DNA of 64,000 bases from an uncultured Pseudomonadales bacterium (GTDB lineage: Bacteria; Pseudomonadota; Gammaproteobacteria; Pseudomonadales; Cellvibrionaceae), in NCBI GenBank assembly GCA_947487765.1, contig CANKXO010000001.1, positions 1,426,001 to 1,490,000 of the forward strand, given 5' to 3'. A program made the translations under genes and the position numbers. Position 1 is the stretch's first letter; every line of letters begins with the position of its first letter. Positions 53,801 through 61,715 of this stretch are shown here, in pieces. The notes under the pieces are model-generated. The model ran no database searches and had not been told where the DNA came from. It saw only the letters and a program-made list of their open reading frames with translations.

Positions 53801-55282
53801 AGGTAGCGATCCATCCCTTACAACATCAAAGATATCGCCGTAGTTAATAGGCTCAGCACGACCGACCCGCAATATACGACGCAACCCACTCCATAAATCG
53901 ACACGAGCTTCAAATCGGCCATCAAAATAATCACCTCGACTATCATACTCAGCCGCTAATATTGCCAAACCATCGAGGTCTCTAAAATTAGCATCCGTAT
54001 AACCAGCATGCTTTAATGCATCACAAAAAGCCCAAATGGGATTACGGGTTGGCGCACTCGGCAACCAAGCACCAGCATCATAAATTGGTAAACGTGCAGT
54101 TGGTATTAAATTAAATCGTCGCTGAGCCTGTGCACTTAACTGCGCACCAATTTTAATTTTTACTGCAACAATGGTCTCATCGAAAACCTGATCATCTTCC
54201 AAATAAGAACGCAAACCCGACCAACGAATCTCGTCATTTTCTCTAAAACTATCCGTACTATTATTCAGTCGCCGGGCACGAACCTCATATCGACCAACAT
54301 CAACTTCCACGGATTCAGTAAAACGCAATACATCAGCTGTGGCATCTGTATAAGAATAATCCTGAAATTGCCAGCCAGAAAAAATATCAACCGGCTGACC
54401 ACTATCATCTATTTCGCGCCACTCAACACGTACCGAGGCGGTGCGCTCATCAAGACCACCCTTTTTATTACCATAATTTAAGCCACGCGGGCAAATAAAA
54501 TCAAACAATAAGGTATTCGCTTGCGTGCCCGATGCATTTGCCGGGTGCGGACCAGATTCACCAGCATAATCTGGCTCATTAGGGGCGAATAACGTGATAC
54601 CACTTCCTGAGACCTCAGCCGCAGAATAAGCCGCACTGGGCACCAGCGTGACACGCTGACCGGGCTCATACTGCGCATACTCAAACCCCTCAAAGTTTTC
54701 TGCCGGCGTATCACCAAACTTTAAAGACTCAACATCAAAACTACCACGACCGATTGAATAGATGTAAAAGCCCCATAAATCATTATTAATAACTTCCTGA
54801 ATTGGGTAACTGGCATAATCGGGATAGACACGCAGACGCCCATAATGCACAGGTTTAGGCTGACCCAACCTAGCACGATTGCCTTGCGGATCTGATTCAT
54901 AACTAGGGCTTTGCTCGATTTGCTCTTCGGAAGGAATGGAAACATCAATCGTTGATACATAATAAACTGTGGCCAACAGCAACACGGCAAATATTAGCGT
55001 TTCAATTCCATTGCAATGGGGCGATGCTATTAATTTATCACCCGCATTAATGACTGTTCGATGCCAACGATCAGAGGGTATTAATTCACCCGTGGCATAC
55101 TCACCATTTTCAAGCAGCTCTATATAAATAATATCGACGCACTGACCACTCGACCGGCGATAACCTTCGCCATCAAGCAAGTCAATCACCATGGTTTCAA
55201 TGGTTTTTCCGGCATCAACATCAATATATTCTGCGTCAGAATAATCAAGAGGCGAGGACAATACCGCTAATTTTGCACTCAT
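50801..55282 (-). CDS. Tail tip / host-specificity protein (J-like)
   Basis: A 1493-residue tail-tip protein, the probable receptor-contacting protein of the phage. It has an N-terminal domain with one hydrophobic segment (TLIFAVLLLATVYYVSTID), a tail-hub region (about 130-700), fibronectin-type III-like modules (about 740-1050; ELQISWSPVSSADRYFVEIRY), a helical stretch with SRWFDTDDGNRPYIYLSGAW (near 1130), and a C-terminal domain with SSSAGWLINKNGSAVFRNVHVRG, typical of J homologues. It overlaps the NlpC/P60 gene by four bases. Length and order match lambda J and relatives. Confidence 0.9.
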   Translation of the reverse strand: MSAKLAVLSSPLDYSDAEYIDVDAGKTIETMVIDLLDGEGYRRSSGQCVDIIYIELLENGEYATGELIPSDRWHRTVINAGDKLIASPHCNGIETLIFAVLLLATVYYVSTIDVSIPSEEQIEQSPSYESDPQGNRARLGQPKPVHYGRLRVYPDYASYPIQEVINNDLWGFYIYSIGRGSFDVESLKFGDTPAENFEGFEYAQYEPGQRVTLVPSAAYSAAEVSGSGITLFAPNEPDYAGESGPHPANASGTQANTLLFDFICPRGLNYGNKKGGLDERTASVRVEWREIDDSGQPVDIFSGWQFQDYSYTDATADVLRFTESVEVDVGRYEVRARRLNNSTDSFRENDEIRWSGLRSYLEDDQVFDETIVAVKIKIGAQLSAQAQRRFNLIPTARLPIYDAGAWLPSAPTRNPIWAFCDALKHAGYTDANFRDLDGLAILAAEYDSRGDYFDGRFEARVDLWSGLRRILRVGRAEPINYGDIFDVVRDGSLPRNVSQLTARNTVADSFALQPKPVDQWEDHSVIIYYMNPETWQKEPITCFLPGTVAKDPEDIGLLDTTNRSQAFREGMYAMARRYFRNRIASVTTEMDGRIFEKWDSVLLSSTLPRWGKGGDIIDRNGQELILGEPVEWADNTQHYLWLAEDDGRNSDSFQVNRVYDAQDPSIVLTDRVQVVEPLPDWVYYGYRKEKTKFAFAAGVDQPRMMLVQSARPSGDYSVSLTFVNDDPRVHQFDEQIDDGTLQLPPPVPAPESLDLTIRGVRVVNGGTVDVPELQISWSPVSSADRYFVEIRYDESRPWRRVYDGSVPQARFEVAAGDVYVRIAAMGETVGSWFELGVINAGGEFAIPVTPSGLQLSYPFVGRSLAVEWQDDVRAAQWRVDYSSDGQVRFSQTVDEPLDVLHSDVALLNGLNRTIAIDVYAINANGVPSAVPAQIAATNPQVALLENVSSFVNNNILHVNFDPPDDEDFAGVIAYAGPQGFNPATAPRFEQEDSRKSSIDIPIDDDSIGAVRIAAFDIWGDDNLNLSPEILDVAAGIRESDLNQTLTETIGLINEPGTGLVDRLADEIQRAQEGRDNLQSQITNLDVTNVAPVYRQPAEPVGVIEENSRWFDTDDGNRPYIYLSGAWTDVTDQRILDNAAAIQDEAVVRANQYGSLAAQQATLQVTFNAQIASIETAQTAIINDVDGIKLESYVKLDNNGYVIGSGAFNNGPGASGWIFRVDTFGIGRPGQPDSFPFVFDATTGRFFVQSAYIPNLDVGILTGDVASFISANITNGSIDNAKIGNEIRSNNYSSSAGWLINKNGSAVFRNVHVRGNVEATSLNAATGTFAGVVTGSLAASAVNIVETLHVAGNSIIVKESFQSSAGASSPTSFSRIINMAGTKGLNGVEFGFELGFVAGAQSSQGEATGYFYATVRLFRNGALLRTIRSGNFPLIGSNSSTGYGYFVASHIDLSPVAGINNYSVTAEITVVPGAGSNTSSSFNYRQITLDGVKV

Positions 55283-55677
55283 AAATCTTTATGCTTCCAA
55301 TATTCGATACGTGAAAAACCGATCAACGCTTTAATCTTTTTTTCTTCCTGACGGCAAACACCCTGCCCTTGATAAGAATGCAGTATTGAGCCCGATTCAA
55401 AAATTCCAATGTGGCGAATCAATTTTCGACTACCCATCAAAACAACAGCACCATCCACCGGCTTATCAACTCGTTGCCATACACCATTTGACTGCAAATC
55501 TTCTGCCTTTTGGGTATACGCTGAATGATCACCTGTTTTGACATCCAAGCAACGCGGCACATCAACAATGCCGTAACGCTCTCTCAAAACAAAAACGACC
55601 CAACCCCAGCAATCGAATGCATCAGGCCCAGTGGCATAAGCCCGCCACGGTTTGTTTAAAAACTGCAAATACCACAT
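55279..55677 (-). CDS. NlpC/P60-family tail assembly peptidase (K-like)
   Basis: A 132-residue cysteine peptidase: catalytic Cys in GPDAFDCWGWVVFVLRERYG, His in RKLIRHIGIFESGSILHSYQG. In lambda, gpK with this fold is needed for tail tip assembly and may trim peptidoglycan during entry. It begins one base into the stop codon of the upstream gene and overlaps the J-like gene, in the usual distal tail order. Confidence 0.87.
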   Translation of the reverse strand: MWYLQFLNKPWRAYATGPDAFDCWGWVVFVLRERYGIVDVPRCLDVKTGDHSAYTQKAEDLQSNGVWQRVDKPVDGAVVLMGSRKLIRHIGIFESGSILHSYQGQGVCRQEEKKIKALIGFSRIEYWKHKDL

Positions 55678-56168
55678 TAGGCAAGCCCCGGATTAGATAC
55701 GGTGGTATAGACTTTTGAACTGAACGCCTTATTAACCACATCACTGAAAGCTCCTGTTGCACTAAAGCGTGTTTCAGTAATTTGTGGGTCGACCAGCACC
55801 GCTCGCAAACTTAATTTAGGTGCTTCAGGCTCACTGGCAATATATTCCGATAACGTGACATAAACCGGTTCAGGCGCAACATCCAACACATCATCCATTT
55901 GCTCACTGATTTGCAGGCTCACACCATCTAACTCAAAACTAAATTGCTGACGCCCAGTGGTATTGATTTCAGGGCGCACGACACGACCTTGCACTGGCAC
56001 AAACTCAAATACATCAGGAGAACTTTCATCAACACCCAGCATCACCGATTCATCATGATTAATGACCAGCCGGTGCGGCTCATCAAATACCGAATGCTCA
56101 AACGTCAGCGTGATATAAAAAAATTCATCGACCGGATTGCTGTACCATATTTCTTTAAACGCTGGCAT
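55677..56168 (-). CDS. Tail protein, DUF1833-like (distal tail)
   Basis: A 163-residue beta-rich protein (FKEIWYSNPVDEFFYITLTF ... QISEQMDDVLDVAPEPVYVTL). The pattern fits DUF1833-type proteins, which take the place of lambda L in many siphophages and sit between the M-like and K-like genes. Stop and start codons overlap those of both neighbours by one base. Identification rests on position and general pattern. Confidence 0.7.
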   Translation of the reverse strand: MPAFKEIWYSNPVDEFFYITLTFEHSVFDEPHRLVINHDESVMLGVDESSPDVFEFVPVQGRVVRPEINTTGRQQFSFELDGVSLQISEQMDDVLDVAPEPVYVTLSEYIASEPEAPKLSLRAVLVDPQITETRFSATGAFSDVVNKAFSSKVYTTVSNPGLA

Positions 56169-56581
56169 TAAGGTCTCCCAACTTCGATCGCATTAATGGT
56201 TACCGAAAAATAACCACTTCGAGTGACAGGCCGATAACTTAGCTGATTCATAATTTTTATATAACTGTAAGCAAAACCACGCTCATCACTGACCACTATA
56301 GAGACAGGCAACGTGCCCGACTGCATATCGTCACGGTATAAACCAATAAACGTATTTAATTGATCGCGAGAAAAAATAAAATTTAGTGAAAAACTCCTCG
56401 GCTGATTCACCACGCCCCGACGAATTCTTGGCGGGCCTTGCTGCATTTCTGTGATGACACGACCATCGCGTTCAGAGAATTGATAACCTGAATATAGAGG
56501 ATCAGGCAACGATTCTGGCCACGACTGTACGCCGTCCGGCAGCACATCCGGCAACCGGTTAATAAGAATTTTTTCAGACAT
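56168..56581 (-). CDS. Tail protein after the tape measure (M-like position)
   Basis: A 137-residue protein (MSEKILINRLPDVLPDGVQS). The middle contains FSLNFIFSRDQLNTFIGLYRDDMQSGTLPVSI, the pattern of small distal tail proteins in marine siphophages. It starts three bases after the tape-measure gene ends. Role as distal tail or tape-measure cap protein is inferred from position. Confidence 0.7.
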   Translation of the reverse strand: MSEKILINRLPDVLPDGVQSWPESLPDPLYSGYQFSERDGRVITEMQQGPPRIRRGVVNQPRSFSLNFIFSRDQLNTFIGLYRDDMQSGTLPVSIVVSDERGFAYSYIKIMNQLSYRPVTRSGYFSVTINAIEVGRP

Positions 56582-56583
56582 AG

Positions 56584-58797
56584 TTAACGACTGGCGTATC
56601 GCCGTGTTTTGAATGTATTTGAAATAGCGTCAGACATGACGCCACCGCTTCGCATTTGACTCACAAAATTTTTCTCAGCCTCACGAACAGCAATCTCAAT
56701 AACCACTTCATTTTTCTGTTGATCGTATCGAGTCTCAGCTTCACCCGGACCATTATTATTAATAATGATGGTGGGCATCAACGAAGCATTATTCGCTTTT
56801 GTATCAAAAACAAATTCGTCAGGATGAACCACAGCATGGAAACCACCTCGACCATCCACACCGCCAACACGAGGCCCTGATCCGGTAAAACCACCACCCA
56901 TGTAACTGGGCATTGGCTGATTGCGAATCTGGTCAACTCTGGCTTTACCAAACGCAATGGCAGCACCCGCCGCTGCAGCACCTAATGCCGGGCCAACATA
57001 GGGAATGCTCGCTAAAGAATTGTAAGCGCCAACAGCAGCGGCATAAGTATCCTGCAGCGCCTCATAAATATTGATGCCTTGCTGAAACTTGTACCACTTC
57101 TTCGATTTTTGAGCAGCGTCATCAAGACCTTCAGAAAAGAAACGAGACGTTTCCCGATTTTTTCTATTTTCCTGTTCAATAGTGCCTTGAACATGCGCGT
57201 TATGCACATCAGTACGGATGCCAAATTCACGAGCCAATGCTTGAGTAAACGTGACTTCTTTTTCTATACGCGGATCTTTTGTTGAGTCATTAAGATCACT
57301 TTCATACAGAGCACGCATTCGACCGACATGGGCCGCTTCTGCATTTTCACGCGCAACCCTAAATTGCTCTTCAAGCTGCTGAGTCAATAAACCTCGCTCA
57401 GCCAGCAAATTGTATTGATCATCTAACGCTTGACGCTGACGATCATAACGAACAATTAATAATTCACGATCCTGATCATTTGCAGATAACGCAGCATCCT
57501 GAAGCCTTTCAAAACGCTTTTGCTGCAGAGAAATGACTCGATCATCATGCCTTTGTCTAGACACTAATTCGCGATCGCGCTCTACCTGCTCGCGTTTGGC
57601 TTTTGCCGCCAGCTGCTGATCTCGCAAGATAGATTGAGCAGCGTCTCGTTTTTGATCGGCCTCCTCCTGCAATTTTTGTTCAGCAATAACTCGCTGCTTT
57701 TCTTGCTCCTGCAGCTGCGCAATCTCTTGAGCAACCTCTTCTCGGCGCTCAGCTAAACTGTTACGCCGATTTGCTGCACCGCTAAACCGCCTAAAACCAG
57801 CATTATCGATTTTTTGAATCTGCTCACCTAACGAGACATATTCATCATGAAGCTTATTAACCTGCAGGCGTTCATCAGGATTGATGACTTTGGACAAATT
57901 ATCCAGACGCCTTGTCAAACCATCTAGAAACGATCCCGCCGCATTGCTAGCACCAGAAGTTTCATTAAGCGCTTCTAAAAACTCACCCCACTCCTGAGAA
58001 AGTAAATCAACTTTACCCGCAAGACCTGCCCCCTCGGCGGCACCTGATCCGGCAACCTGACCAGCCAACTTATCCAATATTAAACCTTGAGCAGCTGCAG
58101 CATCACCGGCATCATAAAGAGACTGTATGAGATCTTTTTCTGAATCGGCAAAGCTAACACCAGAGCGTTTTAATGCCGTCAGCCCTGCTGCAGGATCTTC
58201 AAGCGCTTTACCCAATTGCAATGCAGCTGACCGAGTATCACCACCCATTGTTGCGGCAAGATCTTGAGACAATGTAATGGCACGACTAAACGCTTCACCG
58301 CTAACACTGCGAAACGTCAACATCGTCGTAATTGCATTACGAATGCCCTCAGGAGAGGCCAAAGTATCTCGGGCTAGCTGACGAGCCATTTCATCCAGCT
58401 GCTGCGCAGTGAAACCAGCGGCGCTACCCGTGGCTCGAACAACAGAGGCAATTTTTAGCTGCTGCTGCTCAACTTGAGAAAACTCATTGACCGCAGCTCC
58501 CAACAAAAACGTCGCGCCGGCAACACCCGTACCCAACGCCGTCCATGCGAGCGTACTCGAATTAACAATACTATTAACTGCCGTGAGACGGCTAGCGACA
58601 CCACCCAACGGTCCATCAATAGCGGCAACACCCTGTGCAGCACCACGCATTGAGTTCGCGAAAGAATCATTCGCCGCAGTCGTCTGCTTAGACGTTTTAG
58701 CGTATCGCTTTAGAACAGACTCAGAACGATCAACAGCCCTATCAAGCCCACGACTATCGCCATCGAAGTATGTGGTGATTCTAGGATTAACATTCAT
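56584..58797 (-). CDS. Tail tape measure protein
   Basis: A 737-residue tape measure protein. The N-terminal helical part (MNVNPRITTYFDGDSRGLDR) runs into a region with ALGTGVAGATFLLGAAVNEFS. A long coiled coil rich in Arg/Glu/Gln covers about 320-500. The C-terminus carries the hydrophobic SIPYVGPALGAAAAGAAIAFGKARVDQI and the conserved GGGFTGSGPRVGGVDGRGGFHAVVHPDEFVFD. At about 0.15 nm per residue this implies a tail of about 110 nm, comparable to other siphophages. It starts ten bases after the GT extension ends. Confidence 0.92.
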   Translation of the reverse strand: MNVNPRITTYFDGDSRGLDRAVDRSESVLKRYAKTSKQTTAANDSFANSMRGAAQGVAAIDGPLGGVASRLTAVNSIVNSSTLAWTALGTGVAGATFLLGAAVNEFSQVEQQQLKIASVVRATGSAAGFTAQQLDEMARQLARDTLASPEGIRNAITTMLTFRSVSGEAFSRAITLSQDLAATMGGDTRSAALQLGKALEDPAAGLTALKRSGVSFADSEKDLIQSLYDAGDAAAAQGLILDKLAGQVAGSGAAEGAGLAGKVDLLSQEWGEFLEALNETSGASNAAGSFLDGLTRRLDNLSKVINPDERLQVNKLHDEYVSLGEQIQKIDNAGFRRFSGAANRRNSLAERREEVAQEIAQLQEQEKQRVIAEQKLQEEADQKRDAAQSILRDQQLAAKAKREQVERDRELVSRQRHDDRVISLQQKRFERLQDAALSANDQDRELLIVRYDRQRQALDDQYNLLAERGLLTQQLEEQFRVARENAEAAHVGRMRALYESDLNDSTKDPRIEKEVTFTQALAREFGIRTDVHNAHVQGTIEQENRKNRETSRFFSEGLDDAAQKSKKWYKFQQGINIYEALQDTYAAAVGAYNSLASIPYVGPALGAAAAGAAIAFGKARVDQIRNQPMPSYMGGGFTGSGPRVGGVDGRGGFHAVVHPDEFVFDTKANNASLMPTIIINNNGPGEAETRYDQQKNEVVIEIAVREAEKNFVSQMRSGGVMSDAISNTFKTRRYASR

Positions 58798-58806
58798 AAG
58801 AATTAT

Positions 58807-59067
58807 TTACAATCGTAAGATTTGTTCAACCCTGTTCGCCAAGTGATCATCATCCAACGAATAAGGTTCATCGAATTGATTATGACTTTGCGGCAACTCA
58901 TCAGGAATTTTTGAGAGACTTTCCAGCTGACGGCGAGTACGAAGCTCGACATACGCAGCCCATATTAAATACTCTTCATCACTGAATTTATTTTTCAATT
59001 CTGACAGAGCACAGTGATGCAATAAGCAAACTTCCATTGCTAGCTGCAACCATGGACTGCTTTCTAT
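58807..59067 (-). CDS. GT-type extension of the tail assembly chaperone, reached by -1 frameshift
   Basis: This frame is open from the A AAA AAA site at 59,067-59,073, in the -1 frame relative to the upstream chaperone gene. It reads IESSPWLQLAMEVCLLHHCA from the shift point, then SELKNKFSDEEYLIWAAYVE and 46 further residues (86 in total). The PWLQLAMEVCLLHHCALS block is typical of the T part of tail chaperones. There is no ATG with a proper ribosome-binding site near its head; a TTG is the only early start. It is therefore best read as the C-terminal part of a 194-residue G-GT fusion that helps load the tape measure. Confidence 0.78.
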   Translation of the reverse strand: MESSPWLQLAMEVCLLHHCALSELKNKFSDEEYLIWAAYVELRTRRQLESLSKIPDELPQSHNQFDEPYSLDDDHLANRVEQILRL

Positions 59068-59390
59068 TTTTTTATAGCAGACTCAATAGGGAAAACACGC
59101 GCGCATTGATACACTTCGCGCTCAAAGCTGTCTGTTAAACCTTTTTTTAGATTTTTTAATTCAACAGGCTTTATTTTTGAATTTCTACCCAACAACAATC
59201 GAGGCATCCATTTATTAAAATGTTCTTCCTCGCTGCCAGAGCCGTCGATTAGCGCAGCAATACTCTTCTCATAATCAAAACGCTCAGAAACGCTCAACTG
59301 ATGAACCTTGACCTTGCCAAACCCCTCAATCGGAATTTCAGCGACTAAAGGATCAGGCGATTTGCCTTTTAAAATATCTTCAATACTCAT
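59064..59390 (-). CDS. Tail assembly chaperone (G-like)
   Basis: A 108-residue protein (MSIEDILKGKSPDPLVAEIP) with the usual small tail-chaperone pattern: a beta-strand core with VKVHQLSVSERFDYEKSIAAL and a helical tail ending in IESAIKK. It ends with ATA AAA AAA TAG, so the slippery heptamer sits immediately before the stop, as in lambda G. It starts three bases before the end of the tail-tube gene in the leftward order. Confidence 0.8.
   Translation of the reverse strand: MSIEDILKGKSPDPLVAEIPIEGFGKVKVHQLSVSERFDYEKSIAALIDGSGSEEEHFNKWMPRLLLGRNSKIKPVELKNLKKGLTDSFEREVYQCARVFPIESAIKK
59067..59073 (-). promoter_or_regulatory. Programmed -1 frameshift site (A AAA AAA)
   Basis: Seven consecutive A residues on the minus strand, in the phase X XXY YYZ relative to the G frame (codons AAA AAA), with the stop codon TAG immediately after. 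The -1 frame stays open for 86 codons. This is the sequence expected for a programmed slip that makes the fused GT chaperone. Confidence 0.78.
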
Positions 59391-59392
59391 AA

Positions 59393-59824
59393 TTATGGAA
59401 TCTCACTATTAGTCAATGGACCAGTTCTTTGTCCAACTACACCAACTTTTAGCGCCTCTCCTCTGGCTGGTTCAGGATGCTCAACACCATTCATAATCAG
59501 AGCATGACTTAATCGACGCCCATTAGGGAAATCAATCCGTATATTGACCTGCTCTTTATTTCTAGCTCTTTCGATAAACGTTTCCTGCACAGTATCACCA
59601 GGAACATCATTAAACATAATTTGCTTTTGCTCGGTTTCTTCATCCCCCGCAATATAAGTTTGACTTGTCGGAAAAATTGGGCTGTTATCAACAAACGTCC
59701 CCTTATTGCTAGATGAGCCGATAGATACCGCATTTGGCAATGGAATCCAGTCATTTGCCACCGCCGGATTTTCATAACTGAGTAGCGTACCTGTACCCAC
59801 TAATGACACATTTAAAAATGGCAT
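59393..59824 (-). CDS. Major tail tube protein
   Basis: A 143-residue protein (MPFLNVSLVGTGTLLSYENP). It contains the sequence FIERARNKEQVNIRIDFPNGRRLSHALIMNGVEHPEPARGEAL, matching small tail-tube proteins in which a beta-sandwich forms hexameric rings. It lies between the small head-tail gene and the chaperone, the standard position. A lone tail tube gene with no sheath confirms a non-contractile (siphovirus) tail. Confidence 0.82.
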   Translation of the reverse strand: MPFLNVSLVGTGTLLSYENPAVANDWIPLPNAVSIGSSSNKGTFVDNSPIFPTSQTYIAGDEETEQKQIMFNDVPGDTVQETFIERARNKEQVNIRIDFPNGRRLSHALIMNGVEHPEPARGEALKVGVVGQRTGPLTNSEIP

Positions 59825-59855
59825 TTTATTTACCCCTAAACATTAAAATATAAAA

Positions 59856-60239
59856 TTAATACGATACGGAAAAGCGCAAAACCAACGATGAAAATCGATT
59901 ATCTTCCGTCTCATCATACAAAAACCCTGAAAAATCAAACCCTCGCACCAGCGTCCGAAGCGTTGTATCAGACTGAATCGCAAGGGCCAATTGATCTTCA
60001 TAATCATCAAGCTCGTCATCCGAGCTAACACCTGACTTAAAAAATGCAATTTGCATTTCAACCCGCGTAAAAAAGCCAACACCTTCATCTACAGCAACAC
60101 CTTCAGTAAAATAAACTAATGCGAATTCAGTATCGGCATCAGCTGGTGAAAATCGCTGCGCAGTCTCAACTCGATTGACATAAAAAGTTTCAACAATGGA
60201 CTTCACTGCTGAACGAATGCTTTGTCTAGAACTTGGCAT
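59856..60239 (-). CDS. Tail terminator / minor tail protein (U-like)
   Basis: About 127 residues, starting MPSSRQSIRSAVKSIVETFY. AGGG lies nine bases ahead of the ATG at 60,239; an upstream GTG start at 60,266 has poor spacing. The product has alternating strands and helices (EFALVYFTEGVAVDEGVGFF, RVEMQIAFFKSG, ALAIQSDTTLRTLVRGFDF), the usual pattern of tail-completion (U-type) proteins. Its position between the Z-like gene and the tail tube supports this. It overlaps the Z-like gene by 14 bases. Confidence 0.7.
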   Translation of the reverse strand: MPSSRQSIRSAVKSIVETFYVNRVETAQRFSPADADTEFALVYFTEGVAVDEGVGFFTRVEMQIAFFKSGVSSDDELDDYEDQLALAIQSDTTLRTLVRGFDFSGFLYDETEDNRFSSLVLRFSVSY

Positions 60240-60756
60240 ATTTATTGGCCCTAAAAATAAGTTCACGCCTCAAAATAACAGGGTATTCATTTTTAAATAC
60301 TCGTTGAGACACTTTTGGCATAATTCGATTAATAGGCTCTTCAATATCAACCTTCAACACATCAATAGGATATCGAGCGCCGCCTTTACGACGATAAGCC
60401 AACACACCGCCTTGAGGTGCTGAGTTATAAAATGCATCAGGATAAAACTTTCCACCTGCCCGCACTTTTTTACCTACTGCAGGATTTCTTGCAAAACTTG
60501 CGACAGAAACACCCTGTTGATAGGCTGTTAACTTGGAGCGAGGGAGGCGAGGCTTAGAGCGACTCACAACAAAACGTTTCCGAATAAATTTTGCCGGCAC
60601 TTTTGTTTCACGGGAAACACCCCGAACCGTTCGGGTTTTGACTTTTGAAACAGTTTTATTAACTGCACTAGAATGCGCTGCAGGAATTTGCCTTTTACTT
60701 ACGTCACGAAAACCTTTTGTTAGCCGCTGAATTTGACTATCAATCGATTCAGCCAT
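60226..60756 (-). CDS. Minor tail protein Z-like
   Basis: A 176-residue basic protein (SQIQRLTKGFRDVSKRQIPAAHSSAVNKTVSKVKTRTVRGVSRET). The N-terminal helix followed by a Lys/Arg-rich strand region and GVSVASFARNPAVGKKVRAGG matches the prophage minor tail protein Z family, involved in tail completion or attachment. It shares one base with the upstream gene stop. Confidence 0.8.
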   Translation of the reverse strand: MAESIDSQIQRLTKGFRDVSKRQIPAAHSSAVNKTVSKVKTRTVRGVSRETKVPAKFIRKRFVVSRSKPRLPRSKLTAYQQGVSVASFARNPAVGKKVRAGGKFYPDAFYNSAPQGGVLAYRRKGGARYPIDVLKVDIEEPINRIMPKVSQRVFKNEYPVILRRELIFRANKYAKF

Positions 60757-61055
60757 TAGATTATCGTCAGCGGAATTAAGTAAACACCATCACCCTGAGA
60801 GGCTGGGCGCGCCGACACTTGATAGCGAATAGCTCCACGCAAAATCACTGTACCCTGAGTCAACAGAATAGCCACACTGGCACCTGCTGTTAAAAAAGGC
60901 TTAGAAAAATCAATATCAAAACCAACAACGGATTCAAGACCCGAAGCTTCATTAAAAATAGCAACAACGATTTGCCCCGACCCCTCTACAGAAAACTCTT
61001 CCGCAAAGTCGTCTTCATTAAAGAAAATATCATCATCGCCGTCACCGATCGCCAC
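60756..61055 (-). CDS. Hypothetical head-tail joining protein
   Basis: A 99-residue acidic beta-rich protein (MAIGDGDDDIFFNEDDFAEE, ending GVYLIPLTII). Its position between the capsid genes and the Z-like gene is that of the head-tail joining proteins (lambda FII class); the final part (VILRGAIRYQVSARPASQGDGVYLIPL) is compatible with that. The identification is by position. Confidence 0.6.
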   Translation of the reverse strand: MAIGDGDDDIFFNEDDFAEEFSVEGSGQIVVAIFNEASGLESVVGFDIDFSKPFLTAGASVAILLTQGTVILRGAIRYQVSARPASQGDGVYLIPLTII

Positions 61056-61071
61056 TTAAGACACTCCTTTA

Positions 61072-61233
61072 TTATTTCTTTTCAGGATCTTTAACTAACT
61101 TAACTCGACCCAATTTTTCCAACGTTTCAGCAACATCAGCATCCATATCGATCGCATTGCCATCTTTATCAACAACAAGCTGATAGCCCATGGCTGGACC
61201 AGCCTGAAGAACAATAACCTTAACTTTTTTCAT
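61072..61233 (-). CDS. Small phage protein (53 residues)
   Basis: Read directly from the sequence. The ATG at 61,233 follows AGGTGG, a strong ribosome-binding site. The product begins MKKVKVIVLQAGPAMGYQLV and ends VKLVKDPEKK. It fits into the otherwise empty gap between two genes. No family recognised; small proteins with a similar layout often lie between capsid and head-tail genes. Confidence 0.7.
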   Translation of the reverse strand: MKKVKVIVLQAGPAMGYQLVVDKDGNAIDMDADVAETLEKLGRVKLVKDPEKK

Positions 61234-61273
61234 AAAACCACCTATCAAAAACCCTTAACCGGACAACTAACTA

Positions 61274-61627
61274 CTACCCACTCTGATTAGAGCTATCTAG
61301 ACCCAACTGGCCAGCAGCAGAGGCAATATTAATTAAGGAATCATCGCCCTCTTCATCATCATTTCCAGCACCATGACCCTCCTCCGAATTACCAAGATCA
61401 CCAGCCAGCTCATGACTTTCATCGTCACCTTGACTAGGATCACCAACATTACCGGAGGATGACTTCACATCTTTTTTTGCAAGTCCGACCGGCTTTTTAT
61501 CGGTAATAGAACCACACGCTAACAGAGGCCCCGCATCAGCTTCTTCCAACTTTATCCCACTACCTATTTCATACTTTTTTTTACCGTTATCTACAACGGT
61601 TAGCACGTAATATTGTTTCTTAGCCAT
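61274..61627 (-). CDS. Hypothetical protein with acidic tail, head module
   Basis: A 117-residue protein: a short beta-rich head (MAKKQYYVLTVVDNGKKKYE) followed by a low-complexity Gly/Ser/Asp/Glu-rich tail from about residue 55. The head may bind the capsid or neck; an acidic disordered tail is seen in several small head-module proteins. It is the first gene after the terminator downstream of the capsid gene. Confidence 0.65.
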   Translation of the reverse strand: MAKKQYYVLTVVDNGKKKYEIGSGIKLEEADAGPLLACGSITDKKPVGLAKKDVKSSSGNVGDPSQGDDESHELAGDLGNSEEGHGAGNDDEEGDDSLINIASAAGQLGLDSSNQSG

Positions 61628-61642
61628 TTCAATTCCCCAATT

Positions 61643-61672
61643 AAAAAGACCGCTTTAAATAGCGGTCTTTTT
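61643..61672 (-). terminator. Strong terminator directly after the major capsid gene
   Basis: A perfect 12-base stem (AAAAAGACCGCT with AGCGGTCTTTTT) around a 6-base loop, 44 bases past the capsid stop codon. The A and T runs on either side would make it work in both directions. It would lower transcription of the tail genes relative to the capsid gene. Confidence 0.9.
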
Positions 61673-61715
61673 CAATTTATTTTCGTTAACTTAGAATTAT
61701 TTCAATTCAATACAA

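Noticed and set aside
58807-59049. Independent gene starting at TTG after the G-like chaperone
   Set aside because: The frame is open upstream to the A AAA AAA site, there is no good ribosome-binding site, and the residues before the TTG belong to the conserved T block.
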